From: Algoriphagus taiwanensis
GTDB taxonomy: Bacteria > Bacteroidota > Bacteroidia > Cytophagales > Cyclobacteriaceae
Reading direction: 5' to 3'
DNA: 64,000 nucleotides
NCBI RefSeq assembly: GCF_036245645.1
Contig: NZ_BTPE01000004.1
Coordinates: 248,001-312,000 of the forward strand
Part shown: positions 50,606 to 59,459 of the stretch, in pieces
How positions within the stretch are numbered: the first letter of the stretch is position 1
Layout: every line of letters starts with the position of its first letter
Made by a program: the position numbers and the translations under genes
The notes under the pieces: generated by a model
Databases searched by the model: none
Told to the model about the DNA's origin: nothing
Seen by the model: the letters and a program-made list of their open reading frames with translations, nothing else

Positions 50606-51649
50606 CTAAAATATTTTTGCTGCATTCAATGCGGCCTGATATCGGCGGGCATTGGCCAGGTGTTCATTGTAAGTGACCGCGAAAGCATGATAACCAGAAA
50701 AATCCTCCTTGGCGCAGAAATACATGTATTGGTGTTTTTCTGCATTGAGGACTGCATTTAAGGAGTTGATATCCGGTAGATTAATCGGTCCCGGAGGTAG
50801 TCCCGTGTACTTATAGGTATTGTAAGGACTGTCGATTTCTTTGTGGATGTTCAGAATCCGCTTCAGCGTAAAATCCCCGGTGGCATAGACCAATGTAGGG
50901 TCCGCTTGCAGCGCCATTCCGATTTTGATACGGTTGAGATATACCCCAGCTATTTTGGCTCGTTCGTCCGCCTTTTGGCTTTCGGCCTGTACGATGGAGG
51001 CAAGCGTGCTCACCTCTTTTTGAGTAAGGCCTATGGCTTGAGCTTTTTGTTTTCTTTCTTCCGTCCAAAATGACTGATATTCCTTGTACATCCGGTCAAA
51101 AAGTCCTTCGGCACTGGTATTCCACCAAAGTTCATAGGTGTTGGGGATAAACATGGAAAGAATGGTCTCCTCCTCAAAATCAAACTTTCGGATGTAGACC
51201 GAGTCCTGCACCAGTTCCAGAAACTGCTCTGGAGATACCTCAAGATTGGCTGTGATTTTTTCTGCCAGTTCTTCCTTGGTTCTGATGGTATTGAACGTGA
51301 CCTTTACCGGGACCTGATCGCCAGACCTAAGCCTCCTTACGAGTTGCAGGTTGCTCATTTTTGGATCGATTTGGTAGAGTCCAGGTTTGACAGCATCCTG
51401 ATAATCCAGTACTTTGGCCACAAAACTGAAGCTCAGTGCGTCATTGATCACCTGATCCTCATAGAGTTGATTGACAACCGTTTTAAAAACCGATCCGGTT
51501 GGAATTTTCAGATAATAGGGTTGATCCTTTTCAGGAAGGGTGTTTGGGCTATAGAAGACCTGATAGAAATAAAAGGTCATAGAAATCGCCAATACGGAAA
51601 TAGAAACCAAGGCGATCAGAAGTAATTTTTTACGCTTTTCGAGTTGCAT
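50606..51649 (-). CDS. mltG: Endolytic murein transglycosylase MltG
   Basis: The start is set at the ATG of MQLEKRKKLLLIALV (347 residues). One transmembrane helix near 10-28 anchors it in the inner membrane. The YceG-like periplasmic domain has STLASIVQAESQKADERAKIAGVYLNRIKIGMALQADPTLVYA near 215-260; the first Glu in AESQ is the catalytic acid. The C-terminal YTGLPPGPINLPDINSLNAVLNA segment is typical. It cleaves nascent glycan strands and sets their length. It starts the operon with a thioesterase and YihY. Confidence 0.95.
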   Translation of the reverse strand: MQLEKRKKLLLIALVSISVLAISMTFYFYQVFYSPNTLPEKDQPYYLKIPTGSVFKTVVNQLYEDQVINDALSFSFVAKVLDYQDAVKPGLYQIDPKMSNLQLVRRLRSGDQVPVKVTFNTIRTKEELAEKITANLEVSPEQFLELVQDSVYIRKFDFEEETILSMFIPNTYELWWNTSAEGLFDRMYKEYQSFWTEERKQKAQAIGLTQKEVSTLASIVQAESQKADERAKIAGVYLNRIKIGMALQADPTLVYATGDFTLKRILNIHKEIDSPYNTYKYTGLPPGPINLPDINSLNAVLNAEKHQYMYFCAKEDFSGYHAFAVTYNEHLANARRYQAALNAAKIF

Positions 51650-51869
51650 ACGCGGCAAAAATAGGAAATAAAACCGGGGGAATTAAAAAGTTGGGCTTGC
51701 CTTGAATTTACGATTTGGGATTTTTGATTTACGGCCCATAGGTTAATTTCAAAGTTGGTCTCCCGAAGTTGTAATTCTTGCTTTAAGGTAGAATATTCCA
51801 TTTTCTGACTTACAAATACTAAGGGTTCTATTATTTTGGGTGATCATGATTTGATTTTAAAAATTAGGT

Positions 51870-52970
51870 ATGAAAAAAGAGTTGTTTATTTGCTCACTTG
51901 CGGCTTTTGGTTTTGGGTGCGAAAAGACCCATTCACCAGAGGAAGTATTTCAAAATTCCAAAGATAAAATCCTAGAGGCCAAACAAATTGGGTTTAATCA
52001 AATGATGCTTTGGGAAGATCCTAACTTAGGGGATGTCGATACTATTTTTCGTGAGTCATTCTTTCAGAAGAATCCAAATGCGGAATTAGGGTATGACTTT
52101 TTTGGAAAAAAGGAGGATGTAGAATTCTGGTTTGTAGAAAACGTTTCTTATGGAGTAGATCACAAAAAAAAGGAAGTGACTGTATGGGAAAATCAAACAG
52201 ACTTACTTCGGGGAAATGCTTACAGGTCATTTAGCCCAATCCATTTGCTGGTCCAAGAGCCATTTACCTACAGAAAAGATACAGTGATAAGCAGGAAAAC
52301 CCTGATGGATTTTGTTTGGTTGGAAATGGATACGGTGATTTCCGAGAAGAAAATTTATCTAGAAAATCATCTGTTTATCAATCCTGCCAATTCCCTACCA
52401 GAGTTTCTTTCACGGAGACTTTATCACGACGGCAAAAGAAATCAGCTGATTGAAGTTTTTTATTCTAATTATACCTTTTATCAAGGTGAAGACCCTTTGC
52501 AGCCCACTTTCCCAAAAGGTTATATTTCAAAAGTAGAAGATGAAAAAACGATAGTGTCAAATCTCCTAAAAGTGGGTGATACAGCACCGGATTTCAAACT
52601 TCAAGATATGCAGGGGAAATGGGTAAAATTGAGTGATTTTCAGGGGAAAAAAGTGCTCTTGGATTTTTCTATGATCCACTGTGGCTGGTGTAAGATCGCA
52701 ATCGATGAGTTTAAAAAGCAGTCTTTTTCATTTGGCGAAAATGTCGTTCCGCTTTATGTCAATCCCGTGGATGAGCAGACAAAAATGGAAAAATATCAGG
52801 CTAGAGTGGGAATACCTTTTCCAGCTTTAATTGATGCTCAGGAAGTAGCCATGACTTATGGAGTGAAAGGATACCCCACCTTTTACCTAATTGATGAAAA
52901 GGGTGAGATTGAGTTGGTAAACGAAGGGTATTCCGATCAGTTGATTCAACTTTTGAATGCAAACAAGTAA
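51870..52970 (+). CDS. TlpA/AhpC-type thiol-disulfide lipoprotein
   Basis: The 366-residue protein has a likely lipobox (FGFGCEK), an N-terminal unknown domain of about 220 residues and a C-terminal thioredoxin fold (from about 235) with VGDTAPDFKLQDMQGKWVKLSDFQGKKVLLDFSMIHCGWCKIA, the redox CGWC motif, and the cis-Pro region KGYPTFYLID. It is likely a periplasmic thiol oxidoreductase. Bacteroidota have many such TlpA-like lipoproteins. The large N-terminal domain is not recognised. Confidence 0.88.
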   Translation: MKKELFICSLAAFGFGCEKTHSPEEVFQNSKDKILEAKQIGFNQMMLWEDPNLGDVDTIFRESFFQKNPNAELGYDFFGKKEDVEFWFVENVSYGVDHKKKEVTVWENQTDLLRGNAYRSFSPIHLLVQEPFTYRKDTVISRKTLMDFVWLEMDTVISEKKIYLENHLFINPANSLPEFLSRRLYHDGKRNQLIEVFYSNYTFYQGEDPLQPTFPKGYISKVEDEKTIVSNLLKVGDTAPDFKLQDMQGKWVKLSDFQGKKVLLDFSMIHCGWCKIAIDEFKKQSFSFGENVVPLYVNPVDEQTKMEKYQARVGIPFPALIDAQEVAMTYGVKGYPTFYLIDEKGEIELVNEGYSDQLIQLLNANK

Positions 52971-53003
52971 TGAAAAGATGGTTTTTGCTAGTTTTTTGAA
53001 CAA

Positions 53004-53420
53004 ATGAAAATCATCCCCGTCACTTGTGCACTCATTTTCTCGGAGGGGAAAGTTCTCGCTACCCGAAGGTCTCAAACCATGGATTTGCCGGGCAAATGGG
53101 AATTTCCCGGTGGAAAAGTGGAGGAAGACGAAAGTCCAGAGGAGTGCCTGAAGAGGGAGATTCAGGAGGAGCTGTCCATCGAGATTGAGATTTTCGAAAA
53201 ATTGAGCCCAGCCGATTTTACTTATCCCGGCAAAACCATCCGACTTATTCCCATGGTGGCATATTGGACAGGAGGGCAATTCCATCTGGCAGAGCATGAT
53301 CAAATGATTTGGTTGGGGAAAAAAGACCTGATTTCTTTGGATTGGGCCCCGGCGGATTTACCCATTGTGCACGAATTAATCGAAAAATGGGTTAAGCTTG
53401 TAGATTCAAAAGAAAGGTAA
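53004..53420 (+). CDS. Nudix hydrolase, MutT-like
   Basis: The 138-residue protein has the full Nudix box: WEFPGGKVEEDESPEECLKREIQEELSIE near 33-61 (G-x5-E-x7-REUxEE-x-G-like), with the catalytic REIQEEL intact. The length and DLPGKWEFPGGK start match MutT-type 8-oxo-dGTP diphosphatases. It sits 6 bp upstream of a Sua5-family gene, so they may be co-transcribed. Confidence 0.9.
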   Translation: MKIIPVTCALIFSEGKVLATRRSQTMDLPGKWEFPGGKVEEDESPEECLKREIQEELSIEIEIFEKLSPADFTYPGKTIRLIPMVAYWTGGQFHLAEHDQMIWLGKKDLISLDWAPADLPIVHELIEKWVKLVDSKER

Positions 53421-53425
53421 CAACC

Positions 53426-54052
53426 ATGGCCGAGTTTATCAGGCTTTACGAAGAAAATCCGGACCCTCGACGAGTCCGACAAATTGTGGATATCTTACGA
53501 AACGGCGGGATAATCATTTATCCAACCGATACCGTGTATGGCTTGGGATGCGACATCACCAACCAAAAAGCCGTGGAAAAGATCTGCAAAATCAAAGGCA
53601 TCAACCCTAAGAAGCACAACTTTTCCTTTGTATGTGCCGACCTGAGCAATATTTCTCAGTACACTCGGGTGATCACCAAGCCGGTTTTCAAGATGATGAA
53701 AAAAGGCCTTCCAGGACCCTTTACCTTTATTTTGGAAGCCAGCTCCCAAGTGCCAAAAATCCTTCATAGCAACAAAAAAACAGTAGGTATCCGGGTTCCC
53801 AACCATGGAGTGCCCCGGGCTATTGTGGAGGAACTTGGTCAACCCATCCTTTCCACCTCCATTCATGATGAGGATGAAATCATCGAGTACAGCACCGATC
53901 CGGAATTGATTTTTGAGAAGTATCAAAACCTCGTGGATGTGGTTATCGACGGGGGCTATGGTTCAAATGTGCCCTCTACCATTTTGGATTGTACCGGGGA
54001 CGAGGTAGTTCTGATTCGTGAAGGACTTGGAAACTTGGAGGAAATTCTTTAA
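53426..54052 (+). CDS. Sua5/YwlC/YrdC family threonylcarbamoyl-AMP synthase
   Basis: The 208-residue protein has the YrdC motif GGIIIYPTDTVYGLGCDITNQKAVEKICKIKGINPKKHNFSF near 30-70 and later KTVGIRVPNHGVPRAIVEELGQPILSTSIH, both conserved in this family. It makes threonylcarbamoyl-AMP for the universal t6A tRNA modification at position 37. It lacks the extra SUA5 domain, so it resembles YrdC/TsaC by length with a slightly extended C-terminus. Confidence 0.93.
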   Translation: MAEFIRLYEENPDPRRVRQIVDILRNGGIIIYPTDTVYGLGCDITNQKAVEKICKIKGINPKKHNFSFVCADLSNISQYTRVITKPVFKMMKKGLPGPFTFILEASSQVPKILHSNKKTVGIRVPNHGVPRAIVEELGQPILSTSIHDEDEIIEYSTDPELIFEKYQNLVDVVIDGGYGSNVPSTILDCTGDEVVLIREGLGNLEEIL

Positions 54053-54190
54053 TAGAGAAAAGGAACAAGAAGCAAGAAACAAGAAGCAAGAGACAAGGCT
54101 TCGACTTCGCTCAGCCTGACAAAAGATAACCAATAACCCTATCCTACTTCCCACTACGAACACCGAAAAACTATTAACCAATCCCTCAAC
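54053..54190. repeat. Short tandem repeat and dispersed-type sequence in gap
   Basis: Between 54063 and 54100 AAGAAGCAAG-like units repeat, and an imperfect palindrome, GGCTTCGACTTCGCTCAGCC, follows at about 54098-54117. Similar low-complexity elements occur in Bacteroidota intergenic DNA. Nothing else is recognised. Confidence 0.5.
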
Positions 54191-54191
54191 C

Positions 54192-54815
54192 TTGAAAAGA
54201 ATTGCCGTCGATCTTCATTACCTGCCGACACTAGAATGGTTCAGTGCGATAATTGATGCTGAGGAGATTCTTCTTTTTCTCAAAGACCAGTACCAAAGGC
54301 AGTCCTATTACAATAGAACCCGGATTTTGCTGGCAAACAAAGTAGAGACCCTTAGCATTCCCATTCAAGGAAGGCGTCCTAGGTTGCCTTTGGATCAAAT
54401 CAAAATCGACAATTCCCAAAAATGGCAGGCAGTTCACCTCAGGGGAATCCAAAGTGCCTATGGCAAAGCGCCATTTTTTGAATTTTTCTTTCCTTATTTC
54501 CAACCTGTATTCGAAAATCAACCGGAAAGTCTTTGGGAATTCAATTCCAGATTGCTGACAATATGTCTTAAGCTTTTGCAGTGGCCTGTCAAAGTATCGG
54601 TGGGTGATACCTCTGCGCTTTCACTTGAAATAGAAGACCAAAGGCGTCATATAGCGCCTTCAAGGCCTTTTTCGGAAAGAAATTTCTATCAGCCGATAGC
54701 CTATCCCCAGCTTTTTGGCTTGGACTTTGAGCCCAACCTGAGCATTCTGGATTTGTTGTTTTGTATGGGACCTGAGGCTGGAAATGTTCTCAAAAGCTCC
54801 GCAAAAAAAGAATGA
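54192..54815 (+). CDS. WbqC-like family protein
   Basis: The 207-residue protein starts at a TTG (codons for KRIAVDLHYLP follow), with no nearby ATG. The family pattern includes the LHYLPTLEWF start, DQYQRQSYYNRTRIL near 33, LSIPIQG near 55, KIDNSQKWQAVHLRGIQSAYGKAPFFEFFFP near 72-105, and a C-terminal FGLDFEPNLSILDLLFCMGP. WbqC is named for a polysaccharide locus but its biochemical role is not established. It ends just before a hairpin terminator. Confidence 0.85.
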   Translation: MKRIAVDLHYLPTLEWFSAIIDAEEILLFLKDQYQRQSYYNRTRILLANKVETLSIPIQGRRPRLPLDQIKIDNSQKWQAVHLRGIQSAYGKAPFFEFFFPYFQPVFENQPESLWEFNSRLLTICLKLLQWPVKVSVGDTSALSLEIEDQRRHIAPSRPFSERNFYQPIAYPQLFGLDFEPNLSILDLLFCMGPEAGNVLKSSAKKE

Positions 54816-54841
54816 ACAATCGTTAAAATGATTGTGTTTTT
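54815..54841 (+). terminator. Terminator of the WbqC-like gene
   Basis: AACAATC and GATTGT pair around GTTAAAAT, followed by GTTTTTA. It starts at the stop codon of the gene. Confidence 0.55.
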
Positions 54842-54896
54842 AAAACAAATTCGGTAACATACGTACAGATTTATTATACAATCAGAAAGGAATTAA

Positions 54897-57431
54897 ATGG
54901 AAGCAAAATTTTCAAATAGAGTCAAAGAGGTGATCTCTCTCAGCCGGGAGGAAGCCCTGCGATTGGGCCATGATTACATCGGCACAGAGCACCTCTTGCT
55001 TGGGATGATTCGTGAAGGAGAAGGTGTAGCTGTTTCCATTCTTAAGAAATTGGGCGTACCTCTGGACGAGTTGCGCAACGCAATTGAACGAGCGGTAAAG
55101 GGAACTGCCAACCACAATGTGAAGAACATGGCAAATATTCCCCTGACCCGGCAGTCCGAGAAAGTATTGAAGATAACTTATCTCGAGGCTAAGATTTTCA
55201 AAAGCCAATTGATAGGTACTGAGCATTTGCTGCTTTCTATCCTTAGGGATGAAGACAATATCGCCACTCAAATCCTCAACAAGTTTGAAGTAGGATACGA
55301 CACGATCAAAGACATGCTGGAAATGCAATCTGACCCGGGCGCTGCCCCAAGATCCAAGGCAGAGGCTGAGGATGGGGATGACGATGGATCCAAATTGTTT
55401 GGATCTTCAGGTCCAGGGTCAGGAAGTGGGTCTAAGCCCGGTTCCGAAAAATCAAGAACTCCGGTTTTGGATAATTTCGGAAGGGACTTAACCAAAATGG
55501 CCGAAGAGGATAAACTGGATCCCATCATTGGTAGAGAGAAGGAAATCGAGCGAGTAGCTCAGATCCTTTCCAGAAGAAAGAAAAATAATCCTATTCTGAT
55601 CGGTGAGCCAGGTGTCGGTAAAACTGCCATTGCAGAAGGTCTAGCTTTGAGAATCGTTCAGAAAAAAGTCTCCCGGGTGCTTTTCAATAAGCGCGTGGTT
55701 ACTTTGGACCTCGCTTCATTGGTGGCAGGTACCAAGTATCGGGGACAGTTTGAAGAGCGAATGAAGGCGGTTATGAATGAATTGGAGAAGTCTCCCAATG
55801 TCATCCTCTTCATCGATGAGTTGCATACTATCGTAGGAGCGGGTGGGGCCTCAGGTTCTTTGGATGCTTCCAATATGTTTAAGCCGGCTTTGGCAAGAGG
55901 TGAAATCCAATGTATCGGAGCTACGACCTTGGATGAATACCGACAATACATTGAGAAAGACGGAGCACTTGCCCGAAGATTCCAGATGGTGATGGTCGAT
56001 GCGACCTCTCCTGAAGAGACCATTCAGATCTTGAATAACATCAAGGATAAGTACGAGGATCACCACAATGTAATTTACACGCCGGAGGCAATTGACGCTT
56101 GCGTTAAGCTTTCGGATCGATACATTTCCGACCGATTCCTTCCAGACAAGGCTATCGATATTCTTGATGAAGCGGGTGCACGGGTGCATATCAACAACAT
56201 TCATGTACCTGAAGAAATTCTCAAGCTTGAAGCAGAAGTTGAAAACATCAAGACAGAGAAAAACCGGGTAGTCAAATCCCAGAAATACGAAGAAGCAGCT
56301 CAACTCCGGGATAAGGAGAAGAAGCTGTTGGAGCAACTCGAAATCGCCAAAGCTAAGTGGGAGGATGAAAGTAAATCCAAACGATTTACCGTAGAGGAAG
56401 ACAACGTTGCCGAAGTAATCGCGATGATGACCGGTATTCCTGCCAAGAGAATCGCCCAAAATGAAGGAAATAAACTCCTCAACATGGGTGAAGAGCTCAA
56501 AGGAAAAGTAATTGGTCAGGATGAGGCCATTAAAAAGCTGACCAAAGCCATCCAGAGAACACGGGTTGGTTTGAAAGATCCCAAGAAGCCGATCGGTTCG
56601 TTTATTTTCCTAGGCCCAACAGGGGTGGGTAAGACTGAATTGGCTAAGACTTTGGCCACTTACCTGTTTGATAAAGAAGACTCACTCATCCGAATCGATA
56701 TGTCTGAGTATATGGAGAAATTCTCCGTATCCAGATTGGTAGGAGCGCCTCCAGGCTACGTGGGCTATGAAGAAGGTGGCCAATTGACCGAAAAAGTCAG
56801 AAGAAAGCCCTACTCTGTGGTCCTTTTGGATGAAATCGAGAAAGCTCACCCGGATGTGTTCAATATTCTTCTTCAGGTGTTGGATGATGGGATTTTGACT
56901 GACGGATTGGGCAGAAGAGTTGACTTCCGAAATACGATCATTATCATGACCTCCAATATCGGGGTTAGAGACTTGAAAGACTTTGGTGCAGGAATTGGAT
57001 TTGCCAACCGTGCCAAGCAGGAGAATATGGACGAAATCATGAAGTCCACCATTCAGTCTGCTTTGAAAAAGGCTTTCAGTCCTGAATTCCTCAACCGATT
57101 GGATGATGTGGTTGTGTTTAATTCTCTTGGAAAAGAAGATATCTTCAAAATCATTGATATCAGCTTGGGTAAATTATTCCACAGAATCACCGAATTGGGT
57201 TATCAAATCGAACTTACCGATAAAGCCAAAGACTTCTTGGCCGAGAAAGGTTACGATCAGCAATACGGCGCCAGACCGCTGAACCGTGCGATTCAAAAAT
57301 ATCTGGAGGATGCCATCGCCGAGGAAATCCTCAAAGGTGACCTTTCTGAAGGGGACGTAATTACTGCGGACTATTCAGGTGAAGGAACTGAGCTGACCAT
57401 AGTGGTAAAGAAAAAAGAAAAGGCAGATTAA
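54897..57431 (+). CDS. clpC: ATP-dependent Clp protease ATP-binding subunit ClpC
   Basis: The 844-residue protein has an N-terminal Clp_N double repeat (RVKEVISLSREEALRLGHDYIGTEHLLLGMIREGEGVA and the second GTEHLLLSILRDED), a Gly/Ser-rich linker (about 150-185), a first AAA+ module with GEPGVGKTA, a UVR-type middle domain (KYEEAAQLRDKEKKLLEQLEIAK) and a second AAA+ module with GPTGVGKTE, SEYMEKFSVSRLVGAPPGYVGYEEGGQLTEKVRR. ClpC feeds unfolded proteins to ClpP. An AGAAAGGA element precedes the ATG by 6 bp, an unusually good ribosome-binding site for this window. Confidence 0.98.
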   Translation: MEAKFSNRVKEVISLSREEALRLGHDYIGTEHLLLGMIREGEGVAVSILKKLGVPLDELRNAIERAVKGTANHNVKNMANIPLTRQSEKVLKITYLEAKIFKSQLIGTEHLLLSILRDEDNIATQILNKFEVGYDTIKDMLEMQSDPGAAPRSKAEAEDGDDDGSKLFGSSGPGSGSGSKPGSEKSRTPVLDNFGRDLTKMAEEDKLDPIIGREKEIERVAQILSRRKKNNPILIGEPGVGKTAIAEGLALRIVQKKVSRVLFNKRVVTLDLASLVAGTKYRGQFEERMKAVMNELEKSPNVILFIDELHTIVGAGGASGSLDASNMFKPALARGEIQCIGATTLDEYRQYIEKDGALARRFQMVMVDATSPEETIQILNNIKDKYEDHHNVIYTPEAIDACVKLSDRYISDRFLPDKAIDILDEAGARVHINNIHVPEEILKLEAEVENIKTEKNRVVKSQKYEEAAQLRDKEKKLLEQLEIAKAKWEDESKSKRFTVEEDNVAEVIAMMTGIPAKRIAQNEGNKLLNMGEELKGKVIGQDEAIKKLTKAIQRTRVGLKDPKKPIGSFIFLGPTGVGKTELAKTLATYLFDKEDSLIRIDMSEYMEKFSVSRLVGAPPGYVGYEEGGQLTEKVRRKPYSVVLLDEIEKAHPDVFNILLQVLDDGILTDGLGRRVDFRNTIIIMTSNIGVRDLKDFGAGIGFANRAKQENMDEIMKSTIQSALKKAFSPEFLNRLDDVVVFNSLGKEDIFKIIDISLGKLFHRITELGYQIELTDKAKDFLAEKGYDQQYGARPLNRAIQKYLEDAIAEEILKGDLSEGDVITADYSGEGTELTIVVKKKEKAD

Positions 57432-57450
57432 ACTGCCTTCTTCCCAAATC

Positions 57451-57484
57451 AAGCCCTGAAGACGCTGTTTTCAGGGCTTTTTTA
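57451..57484 (+). terminator. Terminator of clpC
   Basis: AAGCCCTGAA and TTCAGGGCTT form a 10-bp stem with a 9-base loop and a T run. It overlaps the stop of the convergent lipoprotein gene. Confidence 0.85.
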
Positions 57485-57958
57485 ATATACAGCCTTGTAG
57501 TTGATCTGGATATCCACTAAGGTCCATTCTCCTTCTTTCACGGTGACCGGCATGGCATTTCCTTCTCCATCAAAAATATTGGCAAATAGACCTCCTTCTT
57601 CTACTGTGAAGACTGAATACCTCCCGGGAGAAAGCTGAAGGCTATATTTTCCATTAGCATCTGTTTCAACTTGGGCAATGGGTTTCACTGCTAAAGAGAC
57701 AAAAAGCCCATCTTCCATTTTCATATCACTGATTTTGACCAAAGGATACACTTCCAGTTTCCTTTGTATGCCTTCAGGTTTTTTTGGGGCGTCATCTCCG
57801 GATTCGGATATTCTGGGCATCAGGTTTCCTTCGACCCAAGTAATCGTTCCGGTAATGCCCTGACCTTCGGGTTGGTAAGGCTTACAGGAATATAGGAACG
57901 AAAATAGGGTCGTTGCCAAAATGAGTGGCAAAAAGGAGGATAGTCTGTAGCTCATCAT
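57482..57958 (-). CDS. Carboxypeptidase regulatory-like domain lipoprotein
   Basis: From the ATG of MMSYRLSSFLPL the protein has 158 residues and a lipobox (FSFLYSCK). The mature part has VEGNLMPRISESGDD and then a prealbumin-like or carboxypeptidase-D regulatory fold (AQVETDANGKYSLQLSPGRYSVFTVEEGGLFANIFDGEG), a common cell-surface fold. An ATG at 57976 is an alternative start. It is convergent with clpC. Confidence 0.75.
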   Translation of the reverse strand: MMSYRLSSFLPLILATTLFSFLYSCKPYQPEGQGITGTITWVEGNLMPRISESGDDAPKKPEGIQRKLEVYPLVKISDMKMEDGLFVSLAVKPIAQVETDANGKYSLQLSPGRYSVFTVEEGGLFANIFDGEGNAMPVTVKEGEWTLVDIQINYKAVY

Positions 57959-57982
57959 AATTGAAGAGAAAGTCATATTCAA

Positions 57983-59380
57983 TCAAATACCCTCAAATAG
58001 CACCACGGATTCAAGATATTGAGGGATTAAGGTGTGCCAGCCCAATTCGTTGGTCAGTTTTTGGGAAAGCACTTCGGCGCTTTCTTTTTCCCCATGGACA
58101 ATGAAGGTCATCTTTGGTACTTCACAGAATCCTTCTGCCCATTCCATCAGTTCATCTTGGTCTGCATGGGCTGAAAGTCCTTCGATTTGGTAGATTTTTG
58201 CCTTGACTGGCACCTCCTGACCATAAATTCGGATCTCCGGCTCCCCATCCAATAATCTTCTCCCTCGTGTGCCTTCGGCCTGATAGCCGACCAGAATTAC
58301 TCCATTTTTCTCAGAAGGGAGATGATGGAAAAGATGATGAAGTACCCTGCCTCCGGTCGCCATTCCACTTGCAGAAATGATAATTGCATTCCCTCGGTAT
58401 TCATTAAGCGTCATGGATTGTTGTTGTTTTTGTAAGTAATGAAGCTGAGGATGCTTGAAAGGATGCTCATTTTCCTCCAACATGGCGGTCAGTCTATGAT
58501 CTGTATGAAAGTCCAGATACAATTTGGTAGCATCAATTGCCATCGGGCTATCGAGAAAAATCGGGACTTTCGGAATTTTCTTTTTCTCCATCAACTGATA
58601 CAGGTGGTATAAGACCAGTTGAGTTCGGCCAATGGCAAAGGAGGGAATTATGACCAGTCCTCCCCGGTCAAACGTATCGTTGATTGCTGATCCTAATTCA
58701 GCTTCCGGCCTTATTTGAGGTGCTTTTCGGTCTCCATAAGTCGACTCGATCCAAAGTACATCAGCTTTAGGAATGGAAGTAGGAGGATATAGGACAGGGT
58801 CATGATATCTGCCCAAGTCTCCCGAGAAGATCAATTTCTTACTTTGAGAATCACCTTGAATCACCACTTTTGCGATGGCTGCTCCTAGAATATGTCCGGC
58901 ATGATAGTAGGTGACTTGGACATTTTTTGAAATGGAAAAGGTCTTTTCGAAAGACTGCGGGACCAAGAGAGGGAATACTGCCTCAGCATCTTCTACGGTA
59001 TAGAGAGGCTGCGGGTCTTCGTGACGGGAATACCCTTTCTTTTTGGCGAATTCGGCTTCTTCTTCCTGAAGTTTACCTGAATCAAGAAGTAAGATTTTTG
59101 CCAATTCAGCTGTGGCTTCGGTACAATAGATGGGGCCTTTGAATCCCTGTTTGACTATTTTCGGCAAGTATCCCACATGGTCTAGATGCCCATGAGTAAG
59201 GATGATTGCCTCCAAGGCTTCTACAGGCATGGGGAATTTGTCCCAGTTTCTTTCTCTCAGGTCTCTTGGGCCTTGGAAAAGTCCACAATCCACCAGAAAC
59301 TCAAACTCTCCCAGATCGACCAGGTATTTAGATCCTGTGACAGATCCTGAACCTCCCAAAAACTTGACTTTGACATCCAT
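57983..59380 (-). CDS. Beta-CASP metallo-beta-lactamase family nuclease
   Basis: The 465-residue protein starts with VKFLGGSGSVTGSKYLVD, has the metal-binding HGHLDHVGYLPK near residue 62, GDLGRYHDPVL near 190, the beta-CASP core SFAIGRTQLVLYHLYQL near 255 and a C-terminal RNA-specificity region (SASGMATGGRVLHHLFHHLPSEKNGVILVGYQAEGTRGRRL; HADQDELMEW). This is the CPSF/Ysh1-like RNase family. It is likely a zinc-dependent RNA exo- or endonuclease. Confidence 0.95.
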   Translation of the reverse strand: MDVKVKFLGGSGSVTGSKYLVDLGEFEFLVDCGLFQGPRDLRERNWDKFPMPVEALEAIILTHGHLDHVGYLPKIVKQGFKGPIYCTEATAELAKILLLDSGKLQEEEAEFAKKKGYSRHEDPQPLYTVEDAEAVFPLLVPQSFEKTFSISKNVQVTYYHAGHILGAAIAKVVIQGDSQSKKLIFSGDLGRYHDPVLYPPTSIPKADVLWIESTYGDRKAPQIRPEAELGSAINDTFDRGGLVIIPSFAIGRTQLVLYHLYQLMEKKKIPKVPIFLDSPMAIDATKLYLDFHTDHRLTAMLEENEHPFKHPQLHYLQKQQQSMTLNEYRGNAIIISASGMATGGRVLHHLFHHLPSEKNGVILVGYQAEGTRGRRLLDGEPEIRIYGQEVPVKAKIYQIEGLSAHADQDELMEWAEGFCEVPKMTFIVHGEKESAEVLSQKLTNELGWHTLIPQYLESVVLFEGI

Positions 59381-59409
59381 TTGAATTCCTTTTTTATTCC
59401 AGAAGGTAC

Positions 59410-59439
59410 AAAAAAAGGCACTGAAATGTGCCTTTTTTT
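59410..59439 (-). terminator. Terminator of the PspC gene
   Basis: AAAAAAGGCAC and GTGCCTTTTTTT pair around TGAAAT. It lies 20 bp past the PspC stop on the minus strand. Confidence 0.8.
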
Positions 59440-59459
59440 GTCAAAGATTAAGGTTGGGT

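Noticed and set aside
51616..51801. 61-residue minus-strand frame upstream of mltG
   Set aside because: It overlaps the mltG start and a low-complexity gap; no signal or domain.
55851..56459. 202-residue minus-strand frame inside clpC
   Set aside because: Antisense shadow of clpC; the protein has no recognised features.
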